A stretch of 41,620 nt of DNA from Comamonas thiooxydans. GTDB taxonomy: Bacteria > Pseudomonadota > Gammaproteobacteria > Burkholderiales > Burkholderiaceae_C. A model generated the notes under the pieces. It was not told the origin of the DNA, searched no databases, and saw only the letters and a program-made list of their open reading frames with translations. The translations under genes and the position numbers were made by a program. The stretch spans positions 1 to 41,620 of the forward strand of contig NZ_BBVD01000006.1 in the NCBI RefSeq assembly GCF_000964545.1. Reading direction: 5' to 3'. Of the stretch, positions 15,411-24,010 are shown one piece after another (position 1 is the first letter of the stretch; every line of letters starts with the position of its first letter).

Positions 15411-15832
15411 CAGTCAATCTCCGGAAAGCGATAGGCCGCCACAAAGCGCATGGCCCTGGTGAACAGCAAACGAGTCTCCAGCACCCGCCCATGGGCGCCA
15501 CTGGCGTGAATGATGGACAGGCCGCCGTGCAGGTAGTCGCCCACGATGCCGACATGCTGGGGATGACTATCAAAGGCCACCAGCACCACATCGCCAGGCG
15601 CCATGTCATCCTGGTCCACGGGCACCAAGCGCTCGCTCAGGTGGCGCACCAGCTGCTTGCCATCAGGCACCCGGCCATAACCGCCCACATCCCAGTCCGC
15701 CGGCACGGCGCCGATCTCGCGGGCCACGCTGATCACCAGGCCCACGCAGTCCACGCCCACGCCTTCGAGCCGGGCCTGATGGTGAAACGGCGTGTCCACC
15801 CAGCGGCGGGCAATGTCTACGATCTGCTTCAT
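15410..15832 (-). CDS. NlpC/P60 tail peptidase (GTA ORFG14-like)
   Basis: 140 aa. Cysteine peptidase that trims peptide crosslinks of peptidoglycan during DNA entry. The active Cys lies in GVDCVGLV near residue 29, His in PQHVGIVGDY and a further His in IIHASG. PFHHQ near the N-terminus is also typical. Its ends overlap both neighbours by a few bases. Confidence 0.9.
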   Translation of the reverse strand: MKQIVDIARRWVDTPFHHQARLEGVGVDCVGLVISVAREIGAVPADWDVGGYGRVPDGKQLVRHLSERLVPVDQDDMAPGDVVLVAFDSHPQHVGIVGDYLHGGLSIIHASGAHGRVLETRLLFTRAMRFVAAYRFPEID

Positions 15833-16707
15833 GGCGTCTTGACCAGGTCGTCCGTGGTGGGCCGATGTGGCTCGCCCCGGAAGTTAAGAACATTGCCGAA
15901 CTTGTCGCGACAGTCATCCAGCAAACGCTTGCGGCAGCCGGCCACGATGGAGAACTGGTCACCGACCGCCACGGCCATCACCATGGGCAGCACCAGCGTC
16001 AGGGCGCCGCCGGCGGCGTGGCTGCGCACCTTCTGCGACAGGCCGGCATTGGCGCCAGTGGAGAAGGTCAGCACACCTTCGCCAAAGTAATCGGCGGCCT
16101 GTGCCAAGCCTGCGGCCGTGAAGCTGCGCTTGTCGGTCACGGCAGTGATCTCGCCGGCATGCGTCCATGGCGCCAAGTCCACCCGGCAGCGGGCGTCGCC
16201 CAAGCGGTTGCGGCAGGTCTTGGTCGACACCTCCCCCACGCTTTGCTGCAGCAGCTGCTTGAGGCCGCGCAGCTCCACCTTAATCGTGGCCGCGTTCAGC
16301 GTCACCTCGCCAAACCAGCCCCGGGTGAGCGTCTCCACATCGTTGGCAATCGTGGGCGAGGCCACATCCCAGCGATAGCGAAAGATCCTGAAGCTCGCAT
16401 TGCGCCAGACCCCGGCCACTACCTCATCCCGCTGGAATAGCGAGCCATCATCCAGCGTGGTCAGCTCCAGGTTGTCTACGGCAAAGCCCGAAGTACTGAC
16501 CAAGTTGCTGGCCGACAGGCCCTGCCTGGCATCAAACACCAGGGCGGCGCTACCCAGCCCCCAGGGCGTGACATCGAGGACGAACGCCAGGTCATGGCTG
16601 GTGAAGCCGTAGAGCTGGCCATCCGTGCGCTCAATCACGATGGCATGGGCCACGCTGGTGCCGCCGCTGTCATAGTGGGCCTGCAGGGCTGCAGGGATCT
16701 GCTTCAT
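15829..16707 (-). CDS. Tail hub protein, DUF2163/phage_BR0599 (GTA ORFG13-like)
   Basis: 292 aa. ATG at 16707 overlaps the upstream stop and has GGAGGAG before it. The C-terminal half holds KTCRNRLGDARCRVDL and AGCRKRLLDDCRDKFGN followed by NFRGEPHRP, a family signature. The four Cys could ligate an iron-sulfur cluster as reported for lambda gpL; that parallel is inference. Acts as the distal tail hub beneath the tape measure. Confidence 0.85.
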   Translation of the reverse strand: MKQIPAALQAHYDSGGTSVAHAIVIERTDGQLYGFTSHDLAFVLDVTPWGLGSAALVFDARQGLSASNLVSTSGFAVDNLELTTLDDGSLFQRDEVVAGVWRNASFRIFRYRWDVASPTIANDVETLTRGWFGEVTLNAATIKVELRGLKQLLQQSVGEVSTKTCRNRLGDARCRVDLAPWTHAGEITAVTDKRSFTAAGLAQAADYFGEGVLTFSTGANAGLSQKVRSHAAGGALTLVLPMVMAVAVGDQFSIVAGCRKRLLDDCRDKFGNVLNFRGEPHRPTTDDLVKTP

Positions 16708-17315
16708 ACCCGAATCTCCTCCAGCTCGATCCCAGACCACTCGGTGATCAACTTGGTGCCGCCCAGCACCTTCCAGACGGCGGACGGGTCTTTGAAGGCG
16801 ACCGGCACATGAAAAGTGCCCATCCAGCGATAGCTGTCACCAGCCATGTGGTCGGCAATGACCACCCGCCCTGTGGTCGTGTCCGGCACCACTGCCAGCA
16901 TGCTGGGCACACCGGCGCGCATGCGCTGCACCTTGCAGCCTTTGGCGGGCTTGTAGATGGGACGCACAAACATGCGGCTGCCAAAGACATAGGTGCGGCA
17001 TAGCTGCCAGGTGTTGGCCACATCCTCGACAGAGGTCAGAGTGGTGTTGGCATCGGTGGCCTGAAAGTCGCTCCAGTCCTTGAAACGGAAAGCATCGGCA
17101 TCGCCGCCCACGACATAAAAAAAGGCCCGTAGGGCCTCAAAGTCTTCTTGCTTGCGCGGCGGGTGCGCGATGGTGTACTCATGCAGCGGGTACTTCGCCT
17201 CACGGTTGGTGATGCGCTGCCCCGATGCAGAGTAGGCCTTGCTATTGATAAAGCGCGGCCCGCCCTCTGCTTCCCGGCTGATGCGCGGGGGGAACAGCTC
17301 TTCAAAAAATGCCAT
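16704..17315 (-). CDS. Distal tail protein, DUF2460 (GTA ORFG12-like)
   Basis: 203 aa, full family length. MAFFEELFPPRISREAEGGP, then HEYTIAHPPRKQEDFEALRA, FFYVVGGDADAFRFKDWSD and a YKPAKGC.V-type strand are the DUF2460 landmarks. Forms the ring at the tail end in GTA-like phages. SD GGAAACG is modest. First gene after the tape measure. Confidence 0.88.
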   Translation of the reverse strand: MAFFEELFPPRISREAEGGPRFINSKAYSASGQRITNREAKYPLHEYTIAHPPRKQEDFEALRAFFYVVGGDADAFRFKDWSDFQATDANTTLTSVEDVANTWQLCRTYVFGSRMFVRPIYKPAKGCKVQRMRAGVPSMLAVVPDTTTGRVVIADHMAGDSYRWMGTFHVPVAFKDPSAVWKVLGGTKLITEWSGIELEEIRV

Positions 17316-17330
17316 GGCGTTTCCGTTTCT

Positions 17331-20282
17331 CTAGCCGTTTCTGGCCTGAGCAATGGCGATCTGCCGCCCCACCGTCCGGCCGAACTGCAGTGCGGTCTCC
17401 CGGCTTCCGCCTTGCGGCATTTGCACGGTGATGTTGATATTTGTCGGGCCACTGCTTGCACTCGACAGCGCCCTTACACCCAGATTGCCGTCAGGCGCTC
17501 TGGTCAGCGGCATGATTGCCTCGGGCCCGGCCTCCCCAAACACCCCTGCCCCCTTGGCGAATGCAAAGAACTGAGGCGTGTCGTGGATCTGGTTGCGGTA
17601 AGCACTCAGACTGTGACTGTCGTAGACACCGCCAAGCGCATTGGGGACCGCGCCAAACGCTGCCGCCAATCCCTCTGCACTGTAGTCACCCCAGCCAGCA
17701 TTGCCGACAGAAGGCGCCCCCGTCAGCAGGCCCAGGCCCTGGCCCAACAACCCCATCAGACCGCTGCCACCACTCCCACCATTACCGGCCACGCCCAGCG
17801 CATTGCTGAGCTGCTGCTTGATGATGATGCGGGTGATGTCGGCCACGATGTTGTTGGCCAGATCCGTGAACGACAGCTTGCCCGTAGTCACGAACTTGAC
17901 CAGCGCATCCTCCATGCCTCTGAAGGCATTGGCAAATGCATCGGCCGACTGCTGCGCCACGTTCGCGGCCTGGTCCACATAGTTCTGCATGGCAAAACCT
18001 GCACCCAGCTCCCATTGGGATTGCAGTTGGTCCAGCTCTGCATAGGTGGCCTTGGCAACCCGAACCCGCTCGGTCTTCTCAATTTCCAGGTAGGCAAGCC
18101 TCTGGTCAATCTGCTGGCGTTGCTCCACGGACAGATTGACCGTGAACATGCGACGGTCTTCCAGCTGCCGGCGCTCGGCCAGGTAGGAGTCCTCGATTCC
18201 CCAAAGACTCTCGGCACGCTGGCGGTCCTTGCTGCCCATCCAGGCCGAACTGACCGTGCGCTGCTGCTGGATCTGCATCTGCTCCATGAACCGCTGGTGT
18301 GACGCTGCCAAGGCCTCCAGGGCCATGCGCTGGCGATCAGTGGCCAAGGTTTCCTCAAAGGTCAGGGCCTTGAGCTTTTCGCCAGTTTCCAGGCGCTTGG
18401 CGGCCAGCTTGGACTCGGTATCTGCAATTTGCTTCTTGACGGCCAGGGCATCAGCGCCCTTGACCTTCTCTTGCTGCAGGCGCGTGATCTGCTCCTGCAG
18501 GGCGGCTTCCTCGACCTTGCTGGACTCTTCGATCAGGGAACGCCTCTGGCTGTAGTAGCCCTGGTCATCAACTAGCCCAGACTGGCGCAGGCGCTCCAGA
18601 TCCTTTTGTTTGCCGTCAATGATGCGGACTTCTTCGCGGGCAGCATTCTGAATCTCGGAGAGGTCGAGGCGGAGAGAGGCCGGTGCCGTGCTGCCACCCT
18701 TGCCGCCGCCTTTCTCCTTGAACTGCTCCTCAATGCTGGCCTTCGTTTTGGCAATGAGCTTAGGATCGAGCAGCGCATCGTTGGGATTGGCTGCTCTGAT
18801 CTTGGCGATGTTGCTTCCATATTCCTCAAGCGCCTTTACCTTCTGCTCCTGCTTGGTAAGCGCGCGCTCATTGGCTTTGCTCACGGCCTCAATGGCTTTG
18901 ATTCCGGCCTTCTGAACCTGCTGCGCATGACCTTCAGCCATGGCTTTCGTCGTAGCGTCATTGACCTCACCCTGCAGCTCGATCATGCGCGCCTGGGCTG
19001 CACCGAGTAGTGCCTCGCTGTTGTTTCGGCCGCTGCCGTAGCGCGCGACATAGTCATCATGCTTTTGCTGCAAAGTCGCGACAACCTGGACTTGCCGCTG
19101 CAGCTGCTCTTCGACAGTCGTTCCACGGCCAATACCAGCCATGGCGTCCCAGGCAGCTTTGGCCCCATTAGCCAAACCTCTCCAGGCCCTTTCCAGCAAA
19201 CCCACATGCTCCTGCAGCTGGGTCGTGCGGCCGATGATGGAGTCTGCATAGGCTTCCTGAGCCAGCTTGGCGGCCTCGGCTTCGCGCCCCTGATCTTGAA
19301 GTGCCTTGATCTGGCTGAAGATCTCGGCAGTGAGATAGCGGTGCTGCTCAGTCAGCTTCAAAGAAGCCTCAACGGGAGACTTACCCAGCTCCTCAAAGTC
19401 CTTGACCGTGTTTTTGATGGGCACGCCCACCTGGTCAAAGCGCAAAGCCGCCTCGGCAGCCTTGGAAATGGTCTCGGTCGCCACATTGCCGGTCGCAGCA
19501 ATCTGCGTCAGCGCCTCGGCCGCGCCGGACTGGGTGAGGCCCTTCTTGGAGCCCAGACTTTCGGCCATGAGGGCCAGCTGCCCTGCCGTGGTGCCGGCAG
19601 CGTTGCCCGACAGAATCAGCGCTTTGGAATATTCACGGGCCTCCTGGCTTCCTTGGTAGAACGCAACAGCAAGCAGGCCCGCAGCAGTTCCAAGGACCGT
19701 CAGAGGGTTGACCAGGCCAAGGACGTACCCACCCAGGCCTTTGATCATTTCAGCAGCAGTGCCGAACGTGGTGAGCAGCTGCGATCCCTGCTGCAAGAAC
19801 ACTGTCATGGCATTTTGACCGCCGGCCAGCGAAACAACCACGTCCTGCAGCTGGGCGGGAACGCCGCGCAGTGCCGCATTGCGCTGCCCTTCGCTGATCC
19901 CACCGGATTGCCGCAGAGCCTTCTGCGCAGCCTCCGCCTGACGCAGTTGCTCGATATAGGGCTTAAGTACGTCACCCGAGATGCCGCGCTGCTTGGCCAG
20001 CATGTCGTAGTAGTCGGCTCCAGCTTTGCCCCCAGACTGCATGGCGGCAGTGGCGCGCTGGATGCTGCCGACCATGCTTTTTTCAGCACGAGACATTGCC
20101 GCAGCGGTCTGCTTCGACTGCTCCTCCGGCAGCTTCATGCCCCTCGCCCCGCGCTGGCCCTCACTCTCCATTCCATTGGCCATGCCCTTGACGGCTTTGA
20201 GAGCGTCATCCGCCCCTTCGCGCACGCCCGTGGCATCCAGCGAGGCCTCAATCTGGACTTTACGGCGGTCGGTATCGCTCAT
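17331..20282 (-). CDS. Tail tape measure protein
   Basis: 983 aa, the longest gene here. Sets tail length and fills the tube; at about 1.5 angstrom per residue it predicts a tail near 150 nm. The N-terminus is helical with GGQNAMTVFLQQGSQLLTTF and hydrophobic segments (KGLGGYVLGLVNPLTVLGTA); the middle is long coiled coil (EEAALQEQITRLQQEKVKG). The C-terminal region has FANAFRGMEDALVKFVTTGK and LADI-type lambda gpH features with GEAGPEAIMPL. ATG overlaps the stop of the chaperone extension. Confidence 0.93.
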   Translation of the reverse strand: MSDTDRRKVQIEASLDATGVREGADDALKAVKGMANGMESEGQRGARGMKLPEEQSKQTAAAMSRAEKSMVGSIQRATAAMQSGGKAGADYYDMLAKQRGISGDVLKPYIEQLRQAEAAQKALRQSGGISEGQRNAALRGVPAQLQDVVVSLAGGQNAMTVFLQQGSQLLTTFGTAAEMIKGLGGYVLGLVNPLTVLGTAAGLLAVAFYQGSQEAREYSKALILSGNAAGTTAGQLALMAESLGSKKGLTQSGAAEALTQIAATGNVATETISKAAEAALRFDQVGVPIKNTVKDFEELGKSPVEASLKLTEQHRYLTAEIFSQIKALQDQGREAEAAKLAQEAYADSIIGRTTQLQEHVGLLERAWRGLANGAKAAWDAMAGIGRGTTVEEQLQRQVQVVATLQQKHDDYVARYGSGRNNSEALLGAAQARMIELQGEVNDATTKAMAEGHAQQVQKAGIKAIEAVSKANERALTKQEQKVKALEEYGSNIAKIRAANPNDALLDPKLIAKTKASIEEQFKEKGGGKGGSTAPASLRLDLSEIQNAAREEVRIIDGKQKDLERLRQSGLVDDQGYYSQRRSLIEESSKVEEAALQEQITRLQQEKVKGADALAVKKQIADTESKLAAKRLETGEKLKALTFEETLATDRQRMALEALAASHQRFMEQMQIQQQRTVSSAWMGSKDRQRAESLWGIEDSYLAERRQLEDRRMFTVNLSVEQRQQIDQRLAYLEIEKTERVRVAKATYAELDQLQSQWELGAGFAMQNYVDQAANVAQQSADAFANAFRGMEDALVKFVTTGKLSFTDLANNIVADITRIIIKQQLSNALGVAGNGGSGGSGLMGLLGQGLGLLTGAPSVGNAGWGDYSAEGLAAAFGAVPNALGGVYDSHSLSAYRNQIHDTPQFFAFAKGAGVFGEAGPEAIMPLTRAPDGNLGVRALSSASSGPTNINITVQMPQGGSRETALQFGRTVGRQIAIAQARNG

Positions 20283-20590
20283 TTTTCAGTCTCGGCATAG
20301 ATTTCTTGAAGTGCGGCACCCTCCATGATCCGAACCTCGGCGCGGAGCCGGTCGTGGTCTTCATGGGGGATTTCGCGCGCGCGGAGTTCGTCGGCCAAAA
20401 CGCTGTAGTCCAGCCCCACAACCCCGCCTGCGCCAACGCGCCACTGCGTCTGCAGGGCCTCGAACAGGCACCAGGCGGTCCAGTTTTCTGGCCATACCTC
20501 GACGCTGAACATGTCGGCGTACTGGCTAACGGGCAGCCCCCAGTCCTTGAGGTACTGGGCATCCGGGAGCTGCGTGTACCGGGCGCGCAC
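20279..20590 (-). CDS. Tail assembly chaperone extension (gpT-like, DUF1799-like), -1 frame
   Basis: About 103 codons from a GTG that has no SD. Lies in the -1 frame directly after the chaperone stop, so I read it as the C-terminal extension made by ribosomal frameshifting, as with lambda gpGT. Content: QYLKDWGLPVSQYADMFSVE, WPENWTAWCLFEALQTQW and DYSVLADEL, a DUF1799-like pattern. It ends overlapping the tape measure ATG, which its product should bind. Confidence 0.8.
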   Translation of the reverse strand: MRARYTQLPDAQYLKDWGLPVSQYADMFSVEVWPENWTAWCLFEALQTQWRVGAGGVVGLDYSVLADELRAREIPHEDHDRLRAEVRIMEGAALQEIYAETEK

Positions 20591-20598
20591 TGCCGCAA

Positions 20599-20994
20599 TC
20601 AGTTTCCCAGGCGGCCCTCGATGCAGATCTGTCGATAGGTCTCCATCACCGCTTGCACGGCGGCAGGGATCTCACGCGCCAGTTGAATGCAGTTGTCGAG
20701 AGTCAAGGGAACGTCAAGTCCCCAGTCCTCCAGGCAGCTCAAGACATATTGGCCGTTGATCTGCACAGCCCCACGCTGCAACTGCTTGGAAGCATTGGCA
20801 ACCGTGCCATCGAAGGCTGGCGCCTGAGCCCCGTAGACGCTGTCCAGGAACTCGCCAAACTCCACGCGGTCGCGGTAGCGGAACGTCACGGGCAACAGCC
20901 CCTCAGTCCCGTCCAGCATGGTGATCCTGAGGGAGTAGACGATGCCCTTGGGCCTCTGGCCCAGCACGATCTGGCGTGCAATCTGCTCGCTCAT
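20599..20994 (-). CDS. Tail assembly chaperone (gpG-like)
   Basis: 131 aa. MSEQIARQIVLGQRPKGIVY starts the protein; RDRVEFGEFLDSVYG and LTLDNCIQLAREIPAAV follow, ending CIEGRLGN. Position between major tail and tape measure genes is diagnostic. The last sense codons contain the slippery heptamer. ATG at 20994 preferred to TTG at 21000. Coats the tape measure before tube polymerisation. Confidence 0.82.
   Translation of the reverse strand: MSEQIARQIVLGQRPKGIVYSLRITMLDGTEGLLPVTFRYRDRVEFGEFLDSVYGAQAPAFDGTVANASKQLQRGAVQINGQYVLSCLEDWGLDVPLTLDNCIQLAREIPAAVQAVMETYRQICIEGRLGN
20602..20608 (-). other. Slippery site GGGAAAC for -1 frameshift
   Basis: In the chaperone frame the codons are CTG-GGA-AAC-TGA, so G-GGA-AAC fits X-XXY-YYZ. 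A -1 slip at this point avoids the TGA and continues LIAAVRARYTQLPD into the next frame without interruption. Lambda uses GGGAAAG at the same gene junction. Confidence 0.8.
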
Positions 20995-20996
20995 GA

Positions 20997-21650
20997 TCAA
21001 GCTGCCTTGGCCAGGTTGGTAGGCGCGCCGCGCAGCAGCACCGTGGACTTGGTGGTCTGCTCGTTACCCTTTTCAGTGCTGGGCACATCGTCGTAGGCCA
21101 GCTCGCCCACGTAGTAGCTTGTAGAGCCGTCCTTGAACTGCAAACGGTGCACAGACTCCAGGCCATCGGATGCCTGCAGTGCCGCACGCGCCTCGCCATC
21201 CTGCTTCCAGCTGATGGTGTATTCCAGGCGGCGCGCATTCCGCCCCGTGCTGAATTCCTGGTCATCAGGAACGTCGAGGTAAGAGCTGGTGCCGGTCTTG
21301 ACGTCACCACCGGTCAGACCAAAGGTCGGGACATAAGGCAAACGCTGCCAGTCATCAGCAGCCAGGGGGATCAGCGCTACAGTGCCGCCGGGCGGGAATT
21401 TGACGAGGTCAAGGGTATCCACGCCGTCCAGTGTGACGCTATCGGCCGTCACAGCTTTGGCGCGGGCGATGCGCCCTTCCAGCTCGGGGTAATCCTCGCT
21501 GGTGATTACCACCACAGCGTTGGCCGTCAAGGTGTTGGCCACCGTCACCACCGCGTGCGCGGCATTGGACATTTCGCCGACGGCCAAGGCCGTCAGCGCT
21601 GCGGTGTACAGATAGAGTTTTGCCCCATCGGGCAGAGGAACTTTGCGCAT
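20997..21650 (-). CDS. Major tail tube protein
   Basis: 217 aa. ATG at 21650 is favoured by GAAAGGGG before it. MRKVPLPDGAKLYLYTAAL, a small strand-rich insert (ITSEDYPELEGRIARAKAV), then FGLTGGDVKTGTSSYLDVPD and TISWKQDGEARAALQ, typical of gpV/tube proteins that stack as hexamers. It ends at the chaperone start. A terminator hairpin lies upstream, consistent with a separate high-level transcript or stabilised 5' end. Confidence 0.85.
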   Translation of the reverse strand: MRKVPLPDGAKLYLYTAALTALAVGEMSNAAHAVVTVANTLTANAVVVITSEDYPELEGRIARAKAVTADSVTLDGVDTLDLVKFPPGGTVALIPLAADDWQRLPYVPTFGLTGGDVKTGTSSYLDVPDDQEFSTGRNARRLEYTISWKQDGEARAALQASDGLESVHRLQFKDGSTSYYVGELAYDDVPSTEKGNEQTTKSTVLLRGAPTNLAKAA

Positions 21651-21673
21651 GGTTGTGCCCCTTTCAGGCAAAG

Positions 21674-21702
21674 AAAAACCCGCCAGGTTTCCCGTGGCGG
21701 GT
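21674..21702 (-). terminator. Terminator just before major tail gene
   Basis: Minus strand ACCCGCCA, nine-base loop, TGGCGGGT then TTTTCTTT; eight perfect pairs. The SD of the tail tube gene follows about 10 bases later. Confidence 0.8.
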
Positions 21703-21749
21703 GTGGAGCCCTTATGGGCAGATGAAAGCCGCACAAATGGCGGCGGAAT

Positions 21750-22217
21750 CTATCGGTCGTACTTGTCACGCAATGCCGTGTAAATGCCACTGGCACCACC
21801 GTCCAAAATCACATCACATAAGTCATGCTTTGGGCCCGGGTAGGCAGATCCGCAAACGGCTGGCCATTTAGCTACAACTTCGCACTTTTGACGGGTCTTC
21901 TGAAGGTCATTCGCGAAATCGTTCAAACGAATGCCAAGCCATATAGACCTGAAGTCGCCATCTTCAACAGGCGCCACGATGGCAACCGTCTGAGTTGCGC
22001 CTTCATAGAAGAACGGAGTCTTCCCTACATAGCCGCCCATGCGATTTTTTGCATTGAGGTAGCCGCAGACGTTATCCGGCTCGGACCCTTTACGCATATC
22101 CGAAAACTCTGCGCTCCCGGGATCGTTAAGCAATTTCTTCGCTGCATTCTTGGCATCCATTTCGACGCCACAACCAGCAAGTGCAACCAAGCCTAGAACC
22201 ATGAATACCAGACGCAT
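21750..22217 (-). CDS. Lipoprotein inserted in the tail operon (moron)
   Basis: 155 aa. MRLVFMVLGLVALAGC gives a lipobox; SD AGGAGAGGG. The mature part has KKLLNDPGSAEFSDM and VCGYLNAKNRMGGYVGK, a pattern I know from uncharacterised bacterial and phage envelope proteins, plus four further Cys. A secreted lipoprotein is not a virion part, so it probably changes the lysogen's or infected cell's envelope, for example blocking superinfection; this is inference. A terminator follows it. Confidence 0.78.
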   Translation of the reverse strand: MRLVFMVLGLVALAGCGVEMDAKNAAKKLLNDPGSAEFSDMRKGSEPDNVCGYLNAKNRMGGYVGKTPFFYEGATQTVAIVAPVEDGDFRSIWLGIRLNDFANDLQKTRQKCEVVAKWPAVCGSAYPGPKHDLCDVILDGGASGIYTALRDKYDR

Positions 22218-22257
22218 ATCCCTCTCCTGTAGTTGAGAGAATGCTATCAAAAGTGCC

Positions 22258-22599
22258 TCAATAGGAAACGAGCAGATCCTGATCGGCTGAAAACAGATTC
22301 ATATCGTGGTCGAAGTCATCGCGGAAGTTTCCGACTGGCCGAATGGTCAGTTCTGGGTGCTGACGGAGCGCACTCACCAGTTGCGGCATCAGCCGCTTCG
22401 GCTCCAGAATATCTTGGCTGAAAATCCGGATCTGCACATCGGCGGCGTCCACCTGAGAATCCTCGTTGTCCAGGTATTCGCTGGTATCGCCACCAAAGCG
22501 CTGCCAGATCACATAAGGCGTTTGCGCGTTGGCCGGGGCCACAGTGCCGTAGCAGCTCGGAATTACAGCCGCAATGGCTGCGTGTAGAGCTTCGTCCAT
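22258..22599 (-). CDS. Tail completion protein (DUF3168/gpU-like)
   Basis: 113 aa. MDEALHAAIAAVIPSCYGTV, PYVIWQRFGGD and RIFSQDILEPKRLMPQLVSA match the tail terminator family that caps the tube before joining to the head. ATG overlaps the upstream stop (TGATG). Confidence 0.8.
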   Translation of the reverse strand: MDEALHAAIAAVIPSCYGTVAPANAQTPYVIWQRFGGDTSEYLDNEDSQVDAADVQIRIFSQDILEPKRLMPQLVSALRQHPELTIRPVGNFRDDFDHDMNLFSADQDLLVSY

Positions 22600-23147
22600 C
22601 ACTTCACCCTTTCCAATGCCTGCCAAAGCATATCAGCCGAGGCCAGCACAGCAGCCGGCTCCGCGCGCAGCGAGCCGCGCATGAATGCCTTGCCCGGGAT
22701 GTAGACCGGCCCACCAGGACGGGGTAGGTAGTACGCATCCTTCTCGGCCTGACTGGCTCTTCGCCGCGGCTTCTTCTTGCCGGCGCTCTCCGGCCGTGCC
22801 AGTGTCACCCAGCCCTTTCGGGTCATCACCACCTGGTAGCGCTGCCAAAAGCCGTTCTCCAGCAGATGGCCGTGCGGCGCGGTCTTGGCGTTCCAGCTGA
22901 TGTGATACTCGGCAAATCCCTGCCCGCTGTTCTCAGGCGAGAAGGCCTGATAGATAGCCTTGTCCAGGTTCCCCGAGAGCTTCTTGATCCTGGCGACGTT
23001 GATCTTGGCTGTGTCGTAGAACACCTGGGCGGCTGCCTGTGCCGCCGGCCGCGCCGCCTCTTCGGCAGCATCTCCCAGATCATCAAAGAGCGATTCGAGG
23101 CCTGAAAGATCAACTGCGGCAATCAGGGAGTTTGCTCCCCTAGCCAT
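22599..23147 (-). CDS. HK97 gp10-like tail/connector protein
   Basis: 182 aa. DLSGLESLFDDLGDAAEEA, AAAQVFYDTAKINVARI and the AKTAPHGHLLENG motif identify the HK97-gp10 family acting at the head-tail junction. PGKAFMRGSL near the end is also conserved. Contains a basic insertion (AGKKKPRRRASQAEK) longer than usual. Overlaps the upstream gene. Confidence 0.85.
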   Translation of the reverse strand: MARGANSLIAAVDLSGLESLFDDLGDAAEEAARPAAQAAAQVFYDTAKINVARIKKLSGNLDKAIYQAFSPENSGQGFAEYHISWNAKTAPHGHLLENGFWQRYQVVMTRKGWVTLARPESAGKKKPRRRASQAEKDAYYLPRPGGPVYIPGKAFMRGSLRAEPAAVLASADMLWQALERVK

Positions 23148-23466
23148 TGGTCACCTCACAGACCAGATCAACATACTCGCGGCGCTGATGATCTGGCAGC
23201 ACGGCCTTGATAGCGTACTCAACGCCCCGTGACAGAACGCGCATCTCGGCGGTGATACCAGTACGCCAACGAATGCGAATGCTCACCTGGGCCTTGCTCG
23301 CTATTTGTCCGGAGCGGATGGTCTCGCTGCCGGATGCATAACGAATGTTCGCCCAGGTGCTGGCCACCGCCTCCCAGCTATTGGAAGGCTGCCCAAGCCT
23401 ACCACCAGGTAGACGGCGCTGGATGGTGATGTGGTCGCGCAGAGATCCAGCACGTAACGTATTCAT
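23140..23466 (-). CDS. Head closure / head-tail adaptor protein
   Basis: 108 aa. GSLRDHITIQRRLPGG at the start, SWEAVASTWANIRYASGSE, and IRWRTGITAEMRVL are typical of the SPP1 gp16-like stopper family. Overlaps neighbours by short stretches. Confidence 0.85.
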   Translation of the reverse strand: MNTLRAGSLRDHITIQRRLPGGRLGQPSNSWEAVASTWANIRYASGSETIRSGQIASKAQVSIRIRWRTGITAEMRVLSRGVEYAIKAVLPDHQRREYVDLVCEVTNG

Positions 23467-23807
23467 AGACCTTGGCTCCGGCGATGAGGTCGCAGCAGGT
23501 CGCGCGATCCGTTTGTTATGGAGAATGACTGCGCGCCTACCACCACATCCTCACGGTTTGCGAAGAGGTGGGCACAGATCAGCAACATGGCGGCCCTGAT
23601 GGCAAATGAGGCCACCATGGGCTCCTCGCCTGCTGTGCCCGCAGTGACTGCCGCATCAAGCTCCGCCTGGTCGGCATACACCTTGCGGCCCAAGTAGTCC
23701 TGCGCGGCGTCGATGGCCGCACCCAGATAGAGCTCGACCATGACCGCGTCTGCATCCGGATCAGCACGGCAGTGCTTGATGGCCTGCTCGGTGGTCAAGA
23801 TGGGCAT
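23463..23807 (-). CDS. Head-tail connector (HK97 gp6-like)
   Basis: 114 aa. MPILTTEQAIKHCRADPDAD, ELYLGAAIDAAQDYLGRKV, and a helical VASFAIRAAMLLICAHLFAN segment match the gp6/YqbG connector family forming the ring under the portal. Three bases after it comes the preceding small gene's stop. Confidence 0.85.
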   Translation of the reverse strand: MPILTTEQAIKHCRADPDADAVMVELYLGAAIDAAQDYLGRKVYADQAELDAAVTAGTAGEEPMVASFAIRAAMLLICAHLFANREDVVVGAQSFSITNGSRDLLRPHRRSQGL

Positions 23808-23809
23808 AG

Positions 23810-23962
23810 TCAGGCCTTCTTAGCGGGCTCTTTCTTGGCATCTGCCGCGCCCAGCTCAATGGCCGCAGCTTCCAGCTCGGGCGGGATTTCATCACCGGCT
23901 TTGAACTCGGTGGGGTAAATGTCGCCGTCCTTGACGCCCTTGAATGGCTTGGTTGCTTTCAT
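23810..23962 (-). CDS. Small capsid-operon protein, 50 aa
   Basis: MKATKPFKGVKDGDIYPTEF, then KAGDEIPPELEAAAIELGAA and a Lys-rich tail. SD AGGAGAAG. Such short proteins between capsid and connector are frequent in HK97-like phages; some are head-fibre or DUF7302-type proteins. Function not established. Confidence 0.75.
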   Translation of the reverse strand: MKATKPFKGVKDGDIYPTEFKAGDEIPPELEAAAIELGAADAKKEPAKKA

Positions 23963-24010
23963 CGTCTTCTCCTGAAATGAGGAAGGAGCAGAAAGCCCCT
24001 TCTTGCTTGG

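Noticed and set aside
17148..20300. Long plus-strand frames opposite the tape measure gene
   Set aside because: Same antisense-shadow composition and no start signals; the opposite strand carries an unmistakable tape measure protein.
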